NCBI RefSeq assembly: GCF_013205025.1
Contig: NZ_JABMLE010000001.1
Span: forward strand, 1,178,001 to 1,242,000
From: Rathayibacter sp. VKM Ac-2857
GTDB taxonomy: Bacteria; Actinomycetota; Actinomycetes; Actinomycetales; Microbacteriaceae
Length of the DNA stretch: 64,000 bases
Direction: 5' to 3'
Shown piece after piece: positions 16,632 to 24,370 of the stretch. Numbering within the stretch: position 1 is the first letter of the stretch; every line of letters starts with the position of its first letter. The notes beneath the pieces were generated by a model. That model did not search any database. It saw only the letters and a list, made by a program, of their open reading frames with translations, and was not told where the DNA came from. The position numbers and the translations under genes are program-made.

Positions 16632-16759
16632 CATGCTGGTCGAGTAGCCGCGCAGCGGCGTATCGAGACCCATCCCCTCCAGAACCCAGGCCCGACGGCT
16701 CAGCTCTCGGGGACGGTGGATCTCGATACGCCCGCTCCGCGGGCTACTCGATCAGCATG
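16632..16759. repeat. Dispersed inverted-arm repeat, copy B2
   Basis: Second complete copy, 128 nt, CATGCTGGTCGAGTAGCC at the left end and the matching GGCTACTCGATCAGCATG at the right end. The central segment resembles that of copy B1. It ends 12 nt before the FHA gene stop and may act as a terminator for both converging genes. Confidence 0.85.
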
Positions 16760-16770
16760 CAAGCGGCCGG

Positions 16771-17679
16771 TCAGGCCTCGCCCGGGAGGGCCTTGCGGAG
16801 GACGATGCGGGTCCAGGCGCCGACGTAGACGCGGTCGCCCTCCTCGATCTCGCGGCGCTGGCCGGTGGGGATCGGGGTCTGCGGGAGCGGGGCGCCGGCC
16901 GCGGCGAGGTAGGTGCCGTTGGCCGACTGCAGGTCCTCGACCCACCAGCGGTAGCCGTCGGTGTTGAGCTGGCAGTGGCGGCGGGAGACGCCGGAGTCGG
17001 TGCCGCAGTCGATCTGCGGCGAGATGCCGCGCGAGGCGGACGGCCGGCCGACGAGCAGCGAGCGCTCGCGGAGCACGACGATCGTCGGCGGGCCGGCGGA
17101 GGGCATCGGGTCCTCGGCGCGCTGCTCGGCGTACCAGTCGGGGTCGACCCAGATCTCGGCGATCCAGGGGTCGTCCTCCTCCGGGGCCGCGGGCACGGCG
17201 GGCGCGGCCGTCGGCGTGCTCCCGGTGACCTCGCTGATCACCTCGGTGGCGGGCGCGGCGGGCGGCGCGGTGGCGACGGGCACGTCGAACCCCGCCTCCT
17301 CCTCCCGAACGAGCGCGGGCGGGGCACTGGGCGCGGTCGGTGCGGGCGCCTCGCCCAGGTGAGCGGCAGGGTCGCCGGCCGGCGTGGCGGAGCCGCCGAC
17401 CTCGCCGGGCGCGCGGACGGCGCCGGACTCGGTGAACGGGTCGGCCTCGGGCAGCGAGCCGGTGGTGAAGTCGTAGCCGCAGTTCTCGCAGAACAGCGCG
17501 CCCGCCTCGTTGGGGTACGAGCAGTTCGGGCAGACGGCGGGACCGGTCGGGATCGCCGTGGTCGGGTCGGCGGCGCGGGGCGCGGGGGCGGACGGCGCGG
17601 CGGGCGCGATCGGCGCACCGCAGACGTCGCAGTAGTCGCCGGACTCGGAGGTGTGCCCCTCGGGGCAGCGGTAGCTCAC
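16771..17679 (-). CDS. Zinc-ribbon and FHA-domain protein
   Basis: 302 residues. Two Cys4-type ribbons at the N-terminus (CPEGHTSESGDYCDVCG and CPNCSYPNEAGALFCENCG), a long Ala/Pro-rich linker (about 60-190), and a C-terminal FHA domain (about 195-300) with the phosphothreonine-binding residues in LLVGRPSASRG, SRRHCQL and SANGTYL. FHA domains bind phosphothreonine, so it should read kinase output. The GTG overlaps the VWA stop by 4 nt. Its ribbons resemble those of the PknG-like kinase and PP2C phosphatase genes 10 kb away, which suggests a common complex (inference). Confidence 0.9.
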   Translation of the reverse strand: MSYRCPEGHTSESGDYCDVCGAPIAPAAPSAPAPRAADPTTAIPTGPAVCPNCSYPNEAGALFCENCGYDFTTGSLPEADPFTESGAVRAPGEVGGSATPAGDPAAHLGEAPAPTAPSAPPALVREEEAGFDVPVATAPPAAPATEVISEVTGSTPTAAPAVPAAPEEDDPWIAEIWVDPDWYAEQRAEDPMPSAGPPTIVVLRERSLLVGRPSASRGISPQIDCGTDSGVSRRHCQLNTDGYRWWVEDLQSANGTYLAAAGAPLPQTPIPTGQRREIEEGDRVYVGAWTRIVLRKALPGEA

Positions 17680-18950
17680 TTGCGCACCCGGGTGGTCTTC
17701 GTCGACGCGGTGTCGAGCGCCATCTCGTCCAGGCGGGCGACACCGCGCTTCAGCCGCACCGTCCCCTCGTTTGGGTTGTCGATCTCGACGACCTTGCGCA
17801 GCTTCGCGGTCGCCTCGTCGTTGCCGGTGGCGGCGGCGAGCTGCACGGCGCGGCCGAGCTTGACGGTCGCGGTGGCGTCGTCGCCGACCGCCTTCGCGGC
17901 GAGGCCGTCCTGGATGGCCGAGGCGAGCTCGGTCTGGCCGGTGTAGTGCGCGACGGCCGGGTCGATCCGGGCGGTGAGCGCGGAGTCGTCGGTCCAGCGG
18001 GCCTTCACCAGCGCGGAGGCGACGACCTCGTCGCGGACGCTGAGCTGCACGCGGGCGGCGAGCTGCTCGGCGCCGACCGGCTTCGAGGCGACGCGGACGG
18101 CCACGTGGTACTCGCGCGACTCGTCGCCCCAGGCGCCGGTCGGGTAGCTGCCGGTCAGCGGGTTCACCGAGGTGCGGCGCGAGCTGAGGTCCTCGAGGTT
18201 CGGCGCGACCTGGCGGACGAAGAGGAGCTGCGACCCCTGCGGGGTCCACACGCGCAGCTCGCCGTCGGCGACACCGCGGCCCATCGACGCCTGGATCAGC
18301 TGCTCGAAGTCGGCGGCCATGTCGGCCGGGTTCGCGATCAGGCCCACGGTGCCGAGCAGCGCGCTGGCGATGGTGCGCGCCTCCTCGACGACCCAGCGGG
18401 AGCCGACGCCGCGGACGTCGCACTGGAAGACGCCGCCGGCCGCGCGGATCGCCGCGTCGAGCTGCATCCGCGACTCGTGCTCGTTCTTGCCGTCGGTGAG
18501 CAGGATCGCGTGCCGCTGCTTCGCCTCGGGGACGCTGGAGAAGAGCTGACGCGCGAGGGTCAGCCAGGTTCCCATCGCGGTGCCGCCGTCGGCCTGGAGG
18601 AAGCCGATGGCCTCCTTCGCGGCGGCGCGGGCGCCCGGCTCCATCCGCACCATCGACACCGAGGCGTTGGGGTACGGGAAGGCGCGGTCGGCGCGCTCGG
18701 AGCCGGCGACGACGGCGAAGAAGGTGCCGTCGAGGATCTGGTCGACCGCCACGGCGGCGGCGCGCTTGGCCGCGGTCATGTTCTCACCGGTCATCGACCC
18801 CGAGCAGTCGACGATGATGATCTCGGCGGCCGCTCCGTCGCTGCCGGCCGCGCCGGTGGCCGAGGCGGTCACCGTCACGATCGCGTGCACATCCGTCGCG
18901 CCGTCCGAGAGGAACTCGTTCTGAAAGACACTCGCGCTGAACTCCGCCAT
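17676..18950 (-). CDS. VWA-domain protein (TerY-like)
   Basis: 424 residues. Residues about 40-230 form a von Willebrand A domain with the MIDAS motif DCSGSM in IIIVDCSGSMTGENM and a downstream LLTDGKNEHE acidic strand; the remainder is a beta-rich segment and a helical tail. No signal peptide, so cytoplasmic. VWA, PP2C and kinase genes are known partners in Ter-associated signalling modules, and here the gene is coupled to an FHA gene. A perfect TAAACT -10 hexamer lies 6 nt before the ATG, suggesting leaderless translation. It is transcribed divergently from the GH114 gene with almost no spacer. Confidence 0.88.
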   Translation of the reverse strand: MAEFSASVFQNEFLSDGATDVHAIVTVTASATGAAGSDGAAAEIIIVDCSGSMTGENMTAAKRAAAVAVDQILDGTFFAVVAGSERADRAFPYPNASVSMVRMEPGARAAAKEAIGFLQADGGTAMGTWLTLARQLFSSVPEAKQRHAILLTDGKNEHESRMQLDAAIRAAGGVFQCDVRGVGSRWVVEEARTIASALLGTVGLIANPADMAADFEQLIQASMGRGVADGELRVWTPQGSQLLFVRQVAPNLEDLSSRRTSVNPLTGSYPTGAWGDESREYHVAVRVASKPVGAEQLAARVQLSVRDEVVASALVKARWTDDSALTARIDPAVAHYTGQTELASAIQDGLAAKAVGDDATATVKLGRAVQLAAATGNDEATAKLRKVVEIDNPNEGTVRLKRGVARLDEMALDTASTKTTRVRK

Positions 18951-18956
18951 TCGGCC

Positions 18957-18962
18957 AGTTTA
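18957..18962 (-). promoter_or_regulatory. Leaderless -10 for the VWA-FHA operon
   Basis: On the minus strand TAAACT is followed by exactly 6 nt (GGCCGA) and the ATG at 18950. It is the best -10 match among the leaderless candidates in this window, and it touches the proposed start of the divergent GH114 gene. Confidence 0.6.
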
Positions 18963-19751
18963 TTGTGCTGCCTGGCCGCGACGGCCCTCCTCCTCGCCGG
19001 ATGCGCAGCAACCGTCGGGCAGCCGGCCCCTCCCCCGGCCGGCGCGGGCTTCGACTACCAGCTCGGCGGGAGCTACCCGCCGGCCGACGGCGTCGAGCTC
19101 GTCGTCCGCGATCGCGAGGCCGCGCCCGCGCCGGGCGTGTACTCGGTCTGCTACGTCAACGCCTTCCAGACGCAGCCCGGCGAGGAGGCGGAGTGGGCGG
19201 CGCGCCCCGAGCTGCTGCTGCGGGACGTGGACGGGGAGCCGGTCACCGACCCGGACTGGCCGGACGAGACGCTCCTCGACGTGTCGACGGCGGCGAAGCG
19301 GGAGGCGCTGATCGGCGTGGTCGGGCCGTGGCTCGAGGGCTGCGCCGAGAGCGGCTTCGACGCCGTCGAGGCCGACAACCTCGACTCCGCCACCCGCTCG
19401 GAGGGGCTGCTCACGGACTCCGACACCGCCGCCTTCGCGCGGGACCTCGTCGAGGCGGCGCACCGGGCCGGGCTCGCGATCGGGCAGAAGAACGCGGCCG
19501 AGCGCGCGGAGGAGATGCGCGGGCTCGGCTTCGACTTCGCGATCACGGAGGAGTGCGAGGTGTTCACGGAGTGCGACGCCTACACCGACGTCTACGGCGA
19601 GCGGGTCTACGAGGTGGAGTACACGGACGTCGACGACGCGGACGAGGTCTTCGCGCGGGCGTGCGCGCGCGGCGACGGGATCGGCGTGCTGCTGCGCGAC
19701 CGCGACCTGCTGACGCCGGAGGACGACGGGTACGTCTCGGAGCGGTGCTGA
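18963..19751 (+). CDS. GH114-like endo-alpha-1,4-polygalactosaminidase lipoprotein
   Basis: About 262 residues, TIM-barrel glycoside hydrolase family 114. Diagnostic segments are FDYQLGGSYPP, YSVCYVNAFQTQP, GFDAVEADNLDS (acidic residues near 137), LAIGQKNA and DFAITEECEVFTEC. Family members cleave polygalactosamine-type polymers. A very short hydrophobic leader CCLAATALLLAGC gives a lipobox, so it should be anchored outside. The start is uncertain: TTG 18963 leaves a short signal; GTG 18885 adds a charged leader but runs 66 nt into the divergent VWA gene. No good ribosome binding site is seen for either. Confidence 0.8.
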   Translation: MCCLAATALLLAGCAATVGQPAPPPAGAGFDYQLGGSYPPADGVELVVRDREAAPAPGVYSVCYVNAFQTQPGEEAEWAARPELLLRDVDGEPVTDPDWPDETLLDVSTAAKREALIGVVGPWLEGCAESGFDAVEADNLDSATRSEGLLTDSDTAAFARDLVEAAHRAGLAIGQKNAAERAEEMRGLGFDFAITEECEVFTECDAYTDVYGERVYEVEYTDVDDADEVFARACARGDGIGVLLRDRDLLTPEDDGYVSERC

Positions 19752-19758
19752 AGGCATC

Positions 19759-19888
19759 CATGCTGATCGAGTAGCCCGCGAAGCGCGGCGTATCGAGATC
19801 CATCACCGTCAGAACACGAGTCTGCAGACCCGCCCTGCTGGCGACGGTGGGTCTCGATACGCCCCTCCGGGGCTACTCGACCAGCATG
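19759..19888. repeat. Dispersed inverted-arm repeat, copy C
   Basis: Complete copy: CATGCTGATCGAGTAGCCC at the left end, GGGGCTACTCGACCAGCATG at the right end. It follows the GH114 gene by 7 nt and fills most of the gap before the ZIP transporter gene. Confidence 0.85.
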
Positions 19889-19928
19889 ATCGCGCTCAGC
19901 CGCGCGTGCCCGAGGTCCGTCAACCCCG

Positions 19929-20711
19929 ATGCCGCACGGCCCTCCGCCTGACAGGCTGGGCGCCGTGCCTCCCTGGTCCCTCGCGCTGCTCAGCGGCGCC
20001 ATCGGCGGAGCGACCCTCCTCGTCGGAGCGGCGCTCGCCTGGTTCGTCCGCGTCCCGCCCAAGCTGACCGCGGCGATCTCCGCGTTCGGCGCCGGGGTGC
20101 TCATCTCGGCGCTCGCCTACGAGCTGGTGCAGGAGGCGGCCGACGACGGCGGACTCCTGCCGACGATCCTCGGCACGCTCGCCGGAGCCGTGGTCTTCGT
20201 CGGAGCGGACGCACTGCTCACCCGGGCCGGCGCCGGGAATCGCAAGAGCGCGAAGGGTTCCGGCTCGGCGGGTGGTGGCACCGCGATCGCTGCGGGCGCG
20301 CTGATCGACGGAATCCCCGAGTCGATCGTGCTCGGCCTCTCGGTGGCGCAGGGCGGCGCGGGAGCGGCGATCAGCGTGCCGATCGTGGCGGCGGTCGCGA
20401 TCTCGAACCTGCCCGAGGGCCTCTCCTCCACGGTCGGCATGAAGGCCGACGGCCGCTCCGCGCGCTACGTCTTCACCGTCTGGGGCGGCATCGCCGCGCT
20501 CTCCGCGATCGCCGCGCTCGTCGGCTTCCTCGTCTTCGCGAGCGCGCCGGGAGCGGTCGTGGCGTTCGTGACGACGGTCGCGGCCGGCGCGATCCTCGCG
20601 ATGATCTCGAACACGATGATCCCGGAGGCGTTCGACCGGGACGATGTGCTGACCGGGCTGTACGCGGTCCTCGGGTTCATCACGGCGTTCGCGCTGCACT
20701 CCGTTTCCTAG
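19929..20711 (+). CDS. ZIP-family divalent metal transporter
   Basis: 260 residues with about eight transmembrane helices. The metal-binding helices show DGIPESIVLG (near residue 123) and NLPEGLSS (near 160), the hallmark HxxE/NxxE-type motifs of ZupT-like ZIP carriers for zinc, iron or manganese uptake. A Gly/Ser/Lys loop (about 99-112) is the usual cytoplasmic variable region. The start could be ATG 19929 or GTG 19965; the second begins directly before the first helix (VPPWSLALLSG). Single-gene unit flanked by repeat copies on both sides. Confidence 0.85.
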   Translation: MPHGPPPDRLGAVPPWSLALLSGAIGGATLLVGAALAWFVRVPPKLTAAISAFGAGVLISALAYELVQEAADDGGLLPTILGTLAGAVVFVGADALLTRAGAGNRKSAKGSGSAGGGTAIAAGALIDGIPESIVLGLSVAQGGAGAAISVPIVAAVAISNLPEGLSSTVGMKADGRSARYVFTVWGGIAALSAIAALVGFLVFASAPGAVVAFVTTVAAGAILAMISNTMIPEAFDRDDVLTGLYAVLGFITAFALHSVS

Positions 20712-20856
20712 GACGCCGCGGGGCGGCGTCCGGCGGTCGGCAGTGCGCGGAGTGCGTTTCGCAGAGCCCCGGTGCGTGCGCCGACGGGAATCCGCTGGGA
20801 CGCGGATTCCCGGATACGGCTCAGAAGGGGCCGGTTGGTTCGGCGACGGATCGCAG

Positions 20857-21222
20857 CATGCTGGTCGAGTAGCCACGGAGCGGCGTATCGAGACCCGGCG
20901 TCGTCAGCAGGGGTGGCCTGCACACCCGGCTTCTGAGGGCGTGGATCTCGATACGCCCGCGCCGCGGGCTACTCGATCAACATGTCCAGCCGACGCTCTT
21001 GATCAGCACGACCACAGCATGCTGGTCGAGTAGCCGCGGAGCGGCGTATCGAGACCCGGCGGCGTCAGCAGGGGTGGACTGCAGACCCGGCTTCTGACGG
21101 CGTGGATCTCGATACGCCCGCGCCGCGGGCTACTCGATCAACATGTCGAGCCGACGCTCTTGATCAGCACGGCCACAGCATGCTGGTCGAGTAGCCGCGG
21201 AGCGGCGTATCGAGACCCGGCG
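20857..21222. repeat. 161-bp tandem duplication of the dispersed repeat (region D)
   Basis: CATGCTGGTCGAGTAGCC starts at 20857, 21018 and 21179, exactly 161 bp apart. Units 1 and 2 each contain a 128-nt inverted-arm element plus a 33-nt spacer (20985-21017 and 21146-21178), and the third is cut after its left arm where the aminotransferase gene ends. Units differ at a few positions only. The gap 20712-21225 lies between converging genes; 20712-20856 shows nothing recognisable. Confidence 0.9.
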
Positions 21223-21225
21223 GCG

Positions 21226-22569
21226 TCAGCCGCTGAAGGACGTCAGGGCGTCGTCGAGGATCGCGAGGCCGCGGGCGACCTCGGCGGGGGTGACCACGGC
21301 GGGCGGGACGACGTGGATGCGGTTGTCGGCGGTGAAGGGCAGGAGGCCCCGGGAGAGCAGGTCGGCCTTCAGGCGGCCGACGGCGGCGGCCGGCAGCGGC
21401 TCGCGGGTGCCGCGGTCGGTCACGAGCTCGAGCGCCCAGAAGACGCCGGAGCCGCGGACCTCGCCGATCACGTCGTGCTTCGCCTCGAGGGCGGCCAGGC
21501 CGGGGGCGAGGTGCTCGGAGCCGATGGTCTTCGCGTTGTCGACGATGCCCTCCTCCGCCATGGCCTCGAGGGTCGCGACGACGCTCGCAGCGGCGAGCGG
21601 GTGACCGGAGTAGGTCAGCCCGCCGGGGAAGACGCGCTCGTCGAAGTGGTGCGCGATCGGGTCGTCGATGAGGACGCCTCCGATCGGCACGTAGCCGGAG
21701 TTGACGCCCTTGGCGAAGGTGATCAGGTCGGGCCGGACGTCGAAGGCGTCGAACGCGAACCACTCGCCGGTGCGGCCGAAGCCGGCCATCACCTCGTCGA
21801 GGATCAGCAGGATGCCGTAGCGGTCGGCGAGCGCCCGCACGCCGGCGAGGTAGCCGGGCGGCGGCGTGAGGATGCCGGCCGTGCCGGGGATCGTCTCGAG
21901 CAGCAGCGCCGCGATCGACTCGGGGCCCTCGGCCTGCACGACGCGCTCGAGGTGGTGCAGCGCGCGCTCGCACTCCTGCTCGGGCGTCTCGGCCCAGAAC
22001 TCGGAGCGGTAGAGGTAGGGGCCGAAGGCGTGCACGTGACCGCGCGCGTACTCGTTCGGGATGCGGCGCCAGTCGCCGGTGGAGACGATCGCGGCGCCGG
22101 TGTTGCCGTGGTACGAGCGGTAGAAGGAGACGATCTTGTCGCGGCCGGTGTAGAGCCGTGCCATCCGGATCGCGTTCTCGTTGGCGTCCGCGCCGCCGTT
22201 GGTGAAGAAGACCTTCTCGAAGCCCTCGGGCGCGCGCTCGGTGATCAGGCGCGCCGCCTCCGCCCGGGTCTCGTTCGCGAAGGCCGGGCCGACGGTGGTG
22301 AGGACCGCCGCCTGCGCTTGGATCGCGGCGACGACCTTGGGGTGCTGGTAGCCGATGTTGACGTTGACGAGCTGGCTGGAGAAGTCGAGGTAGCGGGTGC
22401 CGTCGACGTCCCAGACCTCGGCGCCGAGGCCGCCGGCGATCGGCAGCGGGTTGAGCGCGCCCTGCGCGGACCAGGAGTGGAAGACCCGCGAGCGGTCGGC
22501 GGCGGTGACGGAGGCGTTGGTGCTGCCGGTGGGAGTCGTGTCCGAGGGTGTCGTGTCCGAGAGCGTCAT
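21226..22569 (-). CDS. Class III omega-aminotransferase
   Basis: 447-residue fold-type I PLP enzyme. Segments VFFTNGGADANENAIRMARLYTGR, SYHGNTGAA, LILDEVMAGFGRTG and the PLP lysine in LITFAKGVNSGYVPIGG (near residue 284) are class III hallmarks. With methylmalonate/malonate-semialdehyde dehydrogenase nearby and a PucR regulator divergent from it, the likely role is beta-alanine or a related omega-amino acid to semialdehyde, as in pyrimidine breakdown (inference). A low-complexity Thr/Ser N-terminus of about 20 residues precedes the domain. GGAGG lies 1 nt before the ATG, overlapped by a CACGAT -10-like element. Confidence 0.88.
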   Translation of the reverse strand: MTLSDTTPSDTTPTGSTNASVTAADRSRVFHSWSAQGALNPLPIAGGLGAEVWDVDGTRYLDFSSQLVNVNIGYQHPKVVAAIQAQAAVLTTVGPAFANETRAEAARLITERAPEGFEKVFFTNGGADANENAIRMARLYTGRDKIVSFYRSYHGNTGAAIVSTGDWRRIPNEYARGHVHAFGPYLYRSEFWAETPEQECERALHHLERVVQAEGPESIAALLLETIPGTAGILTPPPGYLAGVRALADRYGILLILDEVMAGFGRTGEWFAFDAFDVRPDLITFAKGVNSGYVPIGGVLIDDPIAHHFDERVFPGGLTYSGHPLAAASVVATLEAMAEEGIVDNAKTIGSEHLAPGLAALEAKHDVIGEVRGSGVFWALELVTDRGTREPLPAAAVGRLKADLLSRGLLPFTADNRIHVVPPAVVTPAEVARGLAILDDALTSFSG

Positions 22570-22575
22570 GCCTCC

Positions 22576-22581
22576 ATCGTG
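22576..22581 (-). promoter_or_regulatory. Possible leaderless -10 for the aminotransferase
   Basis: CACGAT on the minus strand, then 6 nt (GGAGGC) and the ATG at 22569. The fit to TANNNT is imperfect, but position and spacing match the other candidates. Confidence 0.35.
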
Positions 22582-22668
22582 CCGCGCGGCGACCCGTCGC
22601 GGGCGCCCCGCTTTGTCGAAGCATCCGCCCTACGATGGACAGAACGTCGAATCTCGAGGGAGCCGCCT

Positions 22669-24180
22669 GTGCCCGCGACCGTCCGCGATCTGCTCGCCGA
22701 GCCGGCCTTCAGCCTGCACGTCCTCGCGGGCGTGCACGACGAGGCGGCACTCGACGCTCCGCTGGTCTGGGCGCACTCCTCCGACCTCGTCGATCCGACG
22801 CCGTGGCTCGAGTCCGGGCAGCTGCTGCTCACCGACGGGGTGCACTTCGAGCAGGCTCCCGGGACGCAGGGCGCCGACTTCTCCGAGGCGTACGTCGCGC
22901 GCCTGCGCGGCCGCGGCATCCGGGCGCTGGGCTTCGCGACCGGCATCGTGCACGACGAGGTGCCCGCCCTCCTCGTGGCGGCGTGCGCTCGGCAGGGGCT
23001 GCCGCTGCTCGAGGTCGCCGACCTCACGCCGTTCATGGGGATCATCCGCTTCGTCGCGGACGTCATCTCGCGCGAGCAGCGCGAGCGCCTGGAGTGGTCG
23101 CTGGAGGCGCAGCGCCGAGTCGCGCGGGCGGCCCTCCGCCCCGACGGCCTCGCGGCGATCCTCTCGGAGCTCGAGCGCCAGCTGGACTGCTGGGTCGCGC
23201 TCTACGACGCGGTCGGGCAGCGGGTGCACCTGCCGACGCGGCTCGACGTGCCGGAGGCGGCGGAGCGCTCGGTCGCGGCGGCCGTGCGCCAGGCGCTCGC
23301 GCGGGGCAGCCGCGCGGGGCTCCGGCTCGACGATGGGGGCGGCGTCACCCTGCAGACGCTCGGGCAGCGCGACCACCTGCGCGGGGTGCTCGCGGTCGGC
23401 ACCGGCACTCCCCTGGATCCGGCCGGCAACGACCTGGTCGCCAGCGTGATCGGGCTCGCGAGCATCGCGCTGGAGCAGCGGCGCGCCCTCGACACCTCGC
23501 GGCGGCAGCTGCGCTCGGGGCTGCTCGAGCTGCTGGCCGCCGGCGCCTTCGACGTCGCGGCCCGCACGGCGCGGCAGCTCTGGGGGACGCTGCCCGCCGA
23601 GCCGGTCCGGGTGAGCGTGCTGAGCGAGCCGGTGCGCGGCGACTCGCTGCTCGACGAGCTGGAGGTGTTCGCTGAGGAGAACGGGGCGCGGCTGTTCTTC
23701 GCCGAGCGCGACGGCGCGCTCGTGGTGATCACGGGCGCCGAGGATCTGGAGCTGATCGCGGGAGTGCTCGAGCGGCACGGTGCGCAGGCAGGGGCCTCGG
23801 CGCCGATCGCCTGGGCCGAATTGGACCGAGGGCTGGTGGAGGCGCGGCGCGCGGCCGACCGGGCGACGGCGGAGCATCCGCTGCTCCGCTTCGAGGACGT
23901 GTCGGCGCAGGGGATGCGCGGCCTGCTCACCGCGGCCGGCGCCGAGCCGCTCGCGCGGCGGCTGCTCGCGCCGCTGCTCACCCCCGAGGGCGGCGTGCTG
24001 CTCGAGAGCGCCCGCGTCTGGCTCCGCTGCAACGGCGCCTGGGAGCCGGCCGCCCGCGAGCTCGGCGTGCACCGGCACACGCTGCGCAACCGCGTCACGG
24101 CGGTCGAGCGTGCGCTGGGCGTGGACCTGGACGACGTGGATGCGCGGACGGAGCTGTGGCTGGCGCTGAGCCTGCTGTGA
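22669..24180 (+). CDS. PucR-family transcriptional regulator
   Basis: 503 residues. The N-terminal PucR domain (about 5-130, VRDLLAEPAFSLHVLAG, PTPWLESGQLLLTDG) is followed by a GGDEF-like middle part and a C-terminal PucR helix-turn-helix (about 465-500, LGVHRHTLRNRVTAVERALG). These regulators control purine, GABA or amine catabolism. It is divergent from the class III aminotransferase and converges on the semialdehyde dehydrogenase, so it probably regulates both. The GTG at 22669 was chosen for the GAGGGAG site 6 nt upstream; the frame continues upstream, but that is antisense to the aminotransferase. Confidence 0.88.
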   Translation: MPATVRDLLAEPAFSLHVLAGVHDEAALDAPLVWAHSSDLVDPTPWLESGQLLLTDGVHFEQAPGTQGADFSEAYVARLRGRGIRALGFATGIVHDEVPALLVAACARQGLPLLEVADLTPFMGIIRFVADVISREQRERLEWSLEAQRRVARAALRPDGLAAILSELERQLDCWVALYDAVGQRVHLPTRLDVPEAAERSVAAAVRQALARGSRAGLRLDDGGGVTLQTLGQRDHLRGVLAVGTGTPLDPAGNDLVASVIGLASIALEQRRALDTSRRQLRSGLLELLAAGAFDVAARTARQLWGTLPAEPVRVSVLSEPVRGDSLLDELEVFAEENGARLFFAERDGALVVITGAEDLELIAGVLERHGAQAGASAPIAWAELDRGLVEARRAADRATAEHPLLRFEDVSAQGMRGLLTAAGAEPLARRLLAPLLTPEGGVLLESARVWLRCNGAWEPAARELGVHRHTLRNRVTAVERALGVDLDDVDARTELWLALSLL

Positions 24181-24213
24181 GGGCGGAGCGGTGTCCACCG
24201 TGCCTGCGGTGGG

Positions 24214-24349
24214 CGGGTCTCGATACGCCGCTGCGCGGCTACTCGACCAGCATGCAACGGCAGCCGCTCGGCAGGCAGGCCGGCCGGCGAACGGGCCGGC
24301 CGGCGCCTCATGCTGATCGAGTAGGACGCGGAGCGGCCGTATCGAGATC
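24214..24349. repeat. Dispersed repeat arms in reversed order, region E
   Basis: Here the right-type arm (TCTCGATACG...CTCGACCAGCATG, 24214-24254) comes first and the left-type arm (CATGCTGATCGAGTAG...GTATCGAGATC, to 24349) second, bracketing a GC-rich hairpin. It lies between the converging PucR and dehydrogenase genes. Confidence 0.8.
24279..24304. terminator. GC-rich hairpin between converging genes
   Basis: GCCGGCCGGC (24279-24288) and the same self-complementary decamer (24295-24304) are separated by 6 nt and can pair into a very stable hairpin. Position between two converging gene ends suggests a bidirectional terminator. Confidence 0.5.
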
Positions 24350-24370
24350 AACCCCTCCTGGTGGCATACC

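Noticed and set aside
20857-21222. CRISPR array suggested by regular repeats
   Set aside because: The period is 161 bp, and both element and spacer are repeated almost identically; there are no unique spacers and no cas genes.
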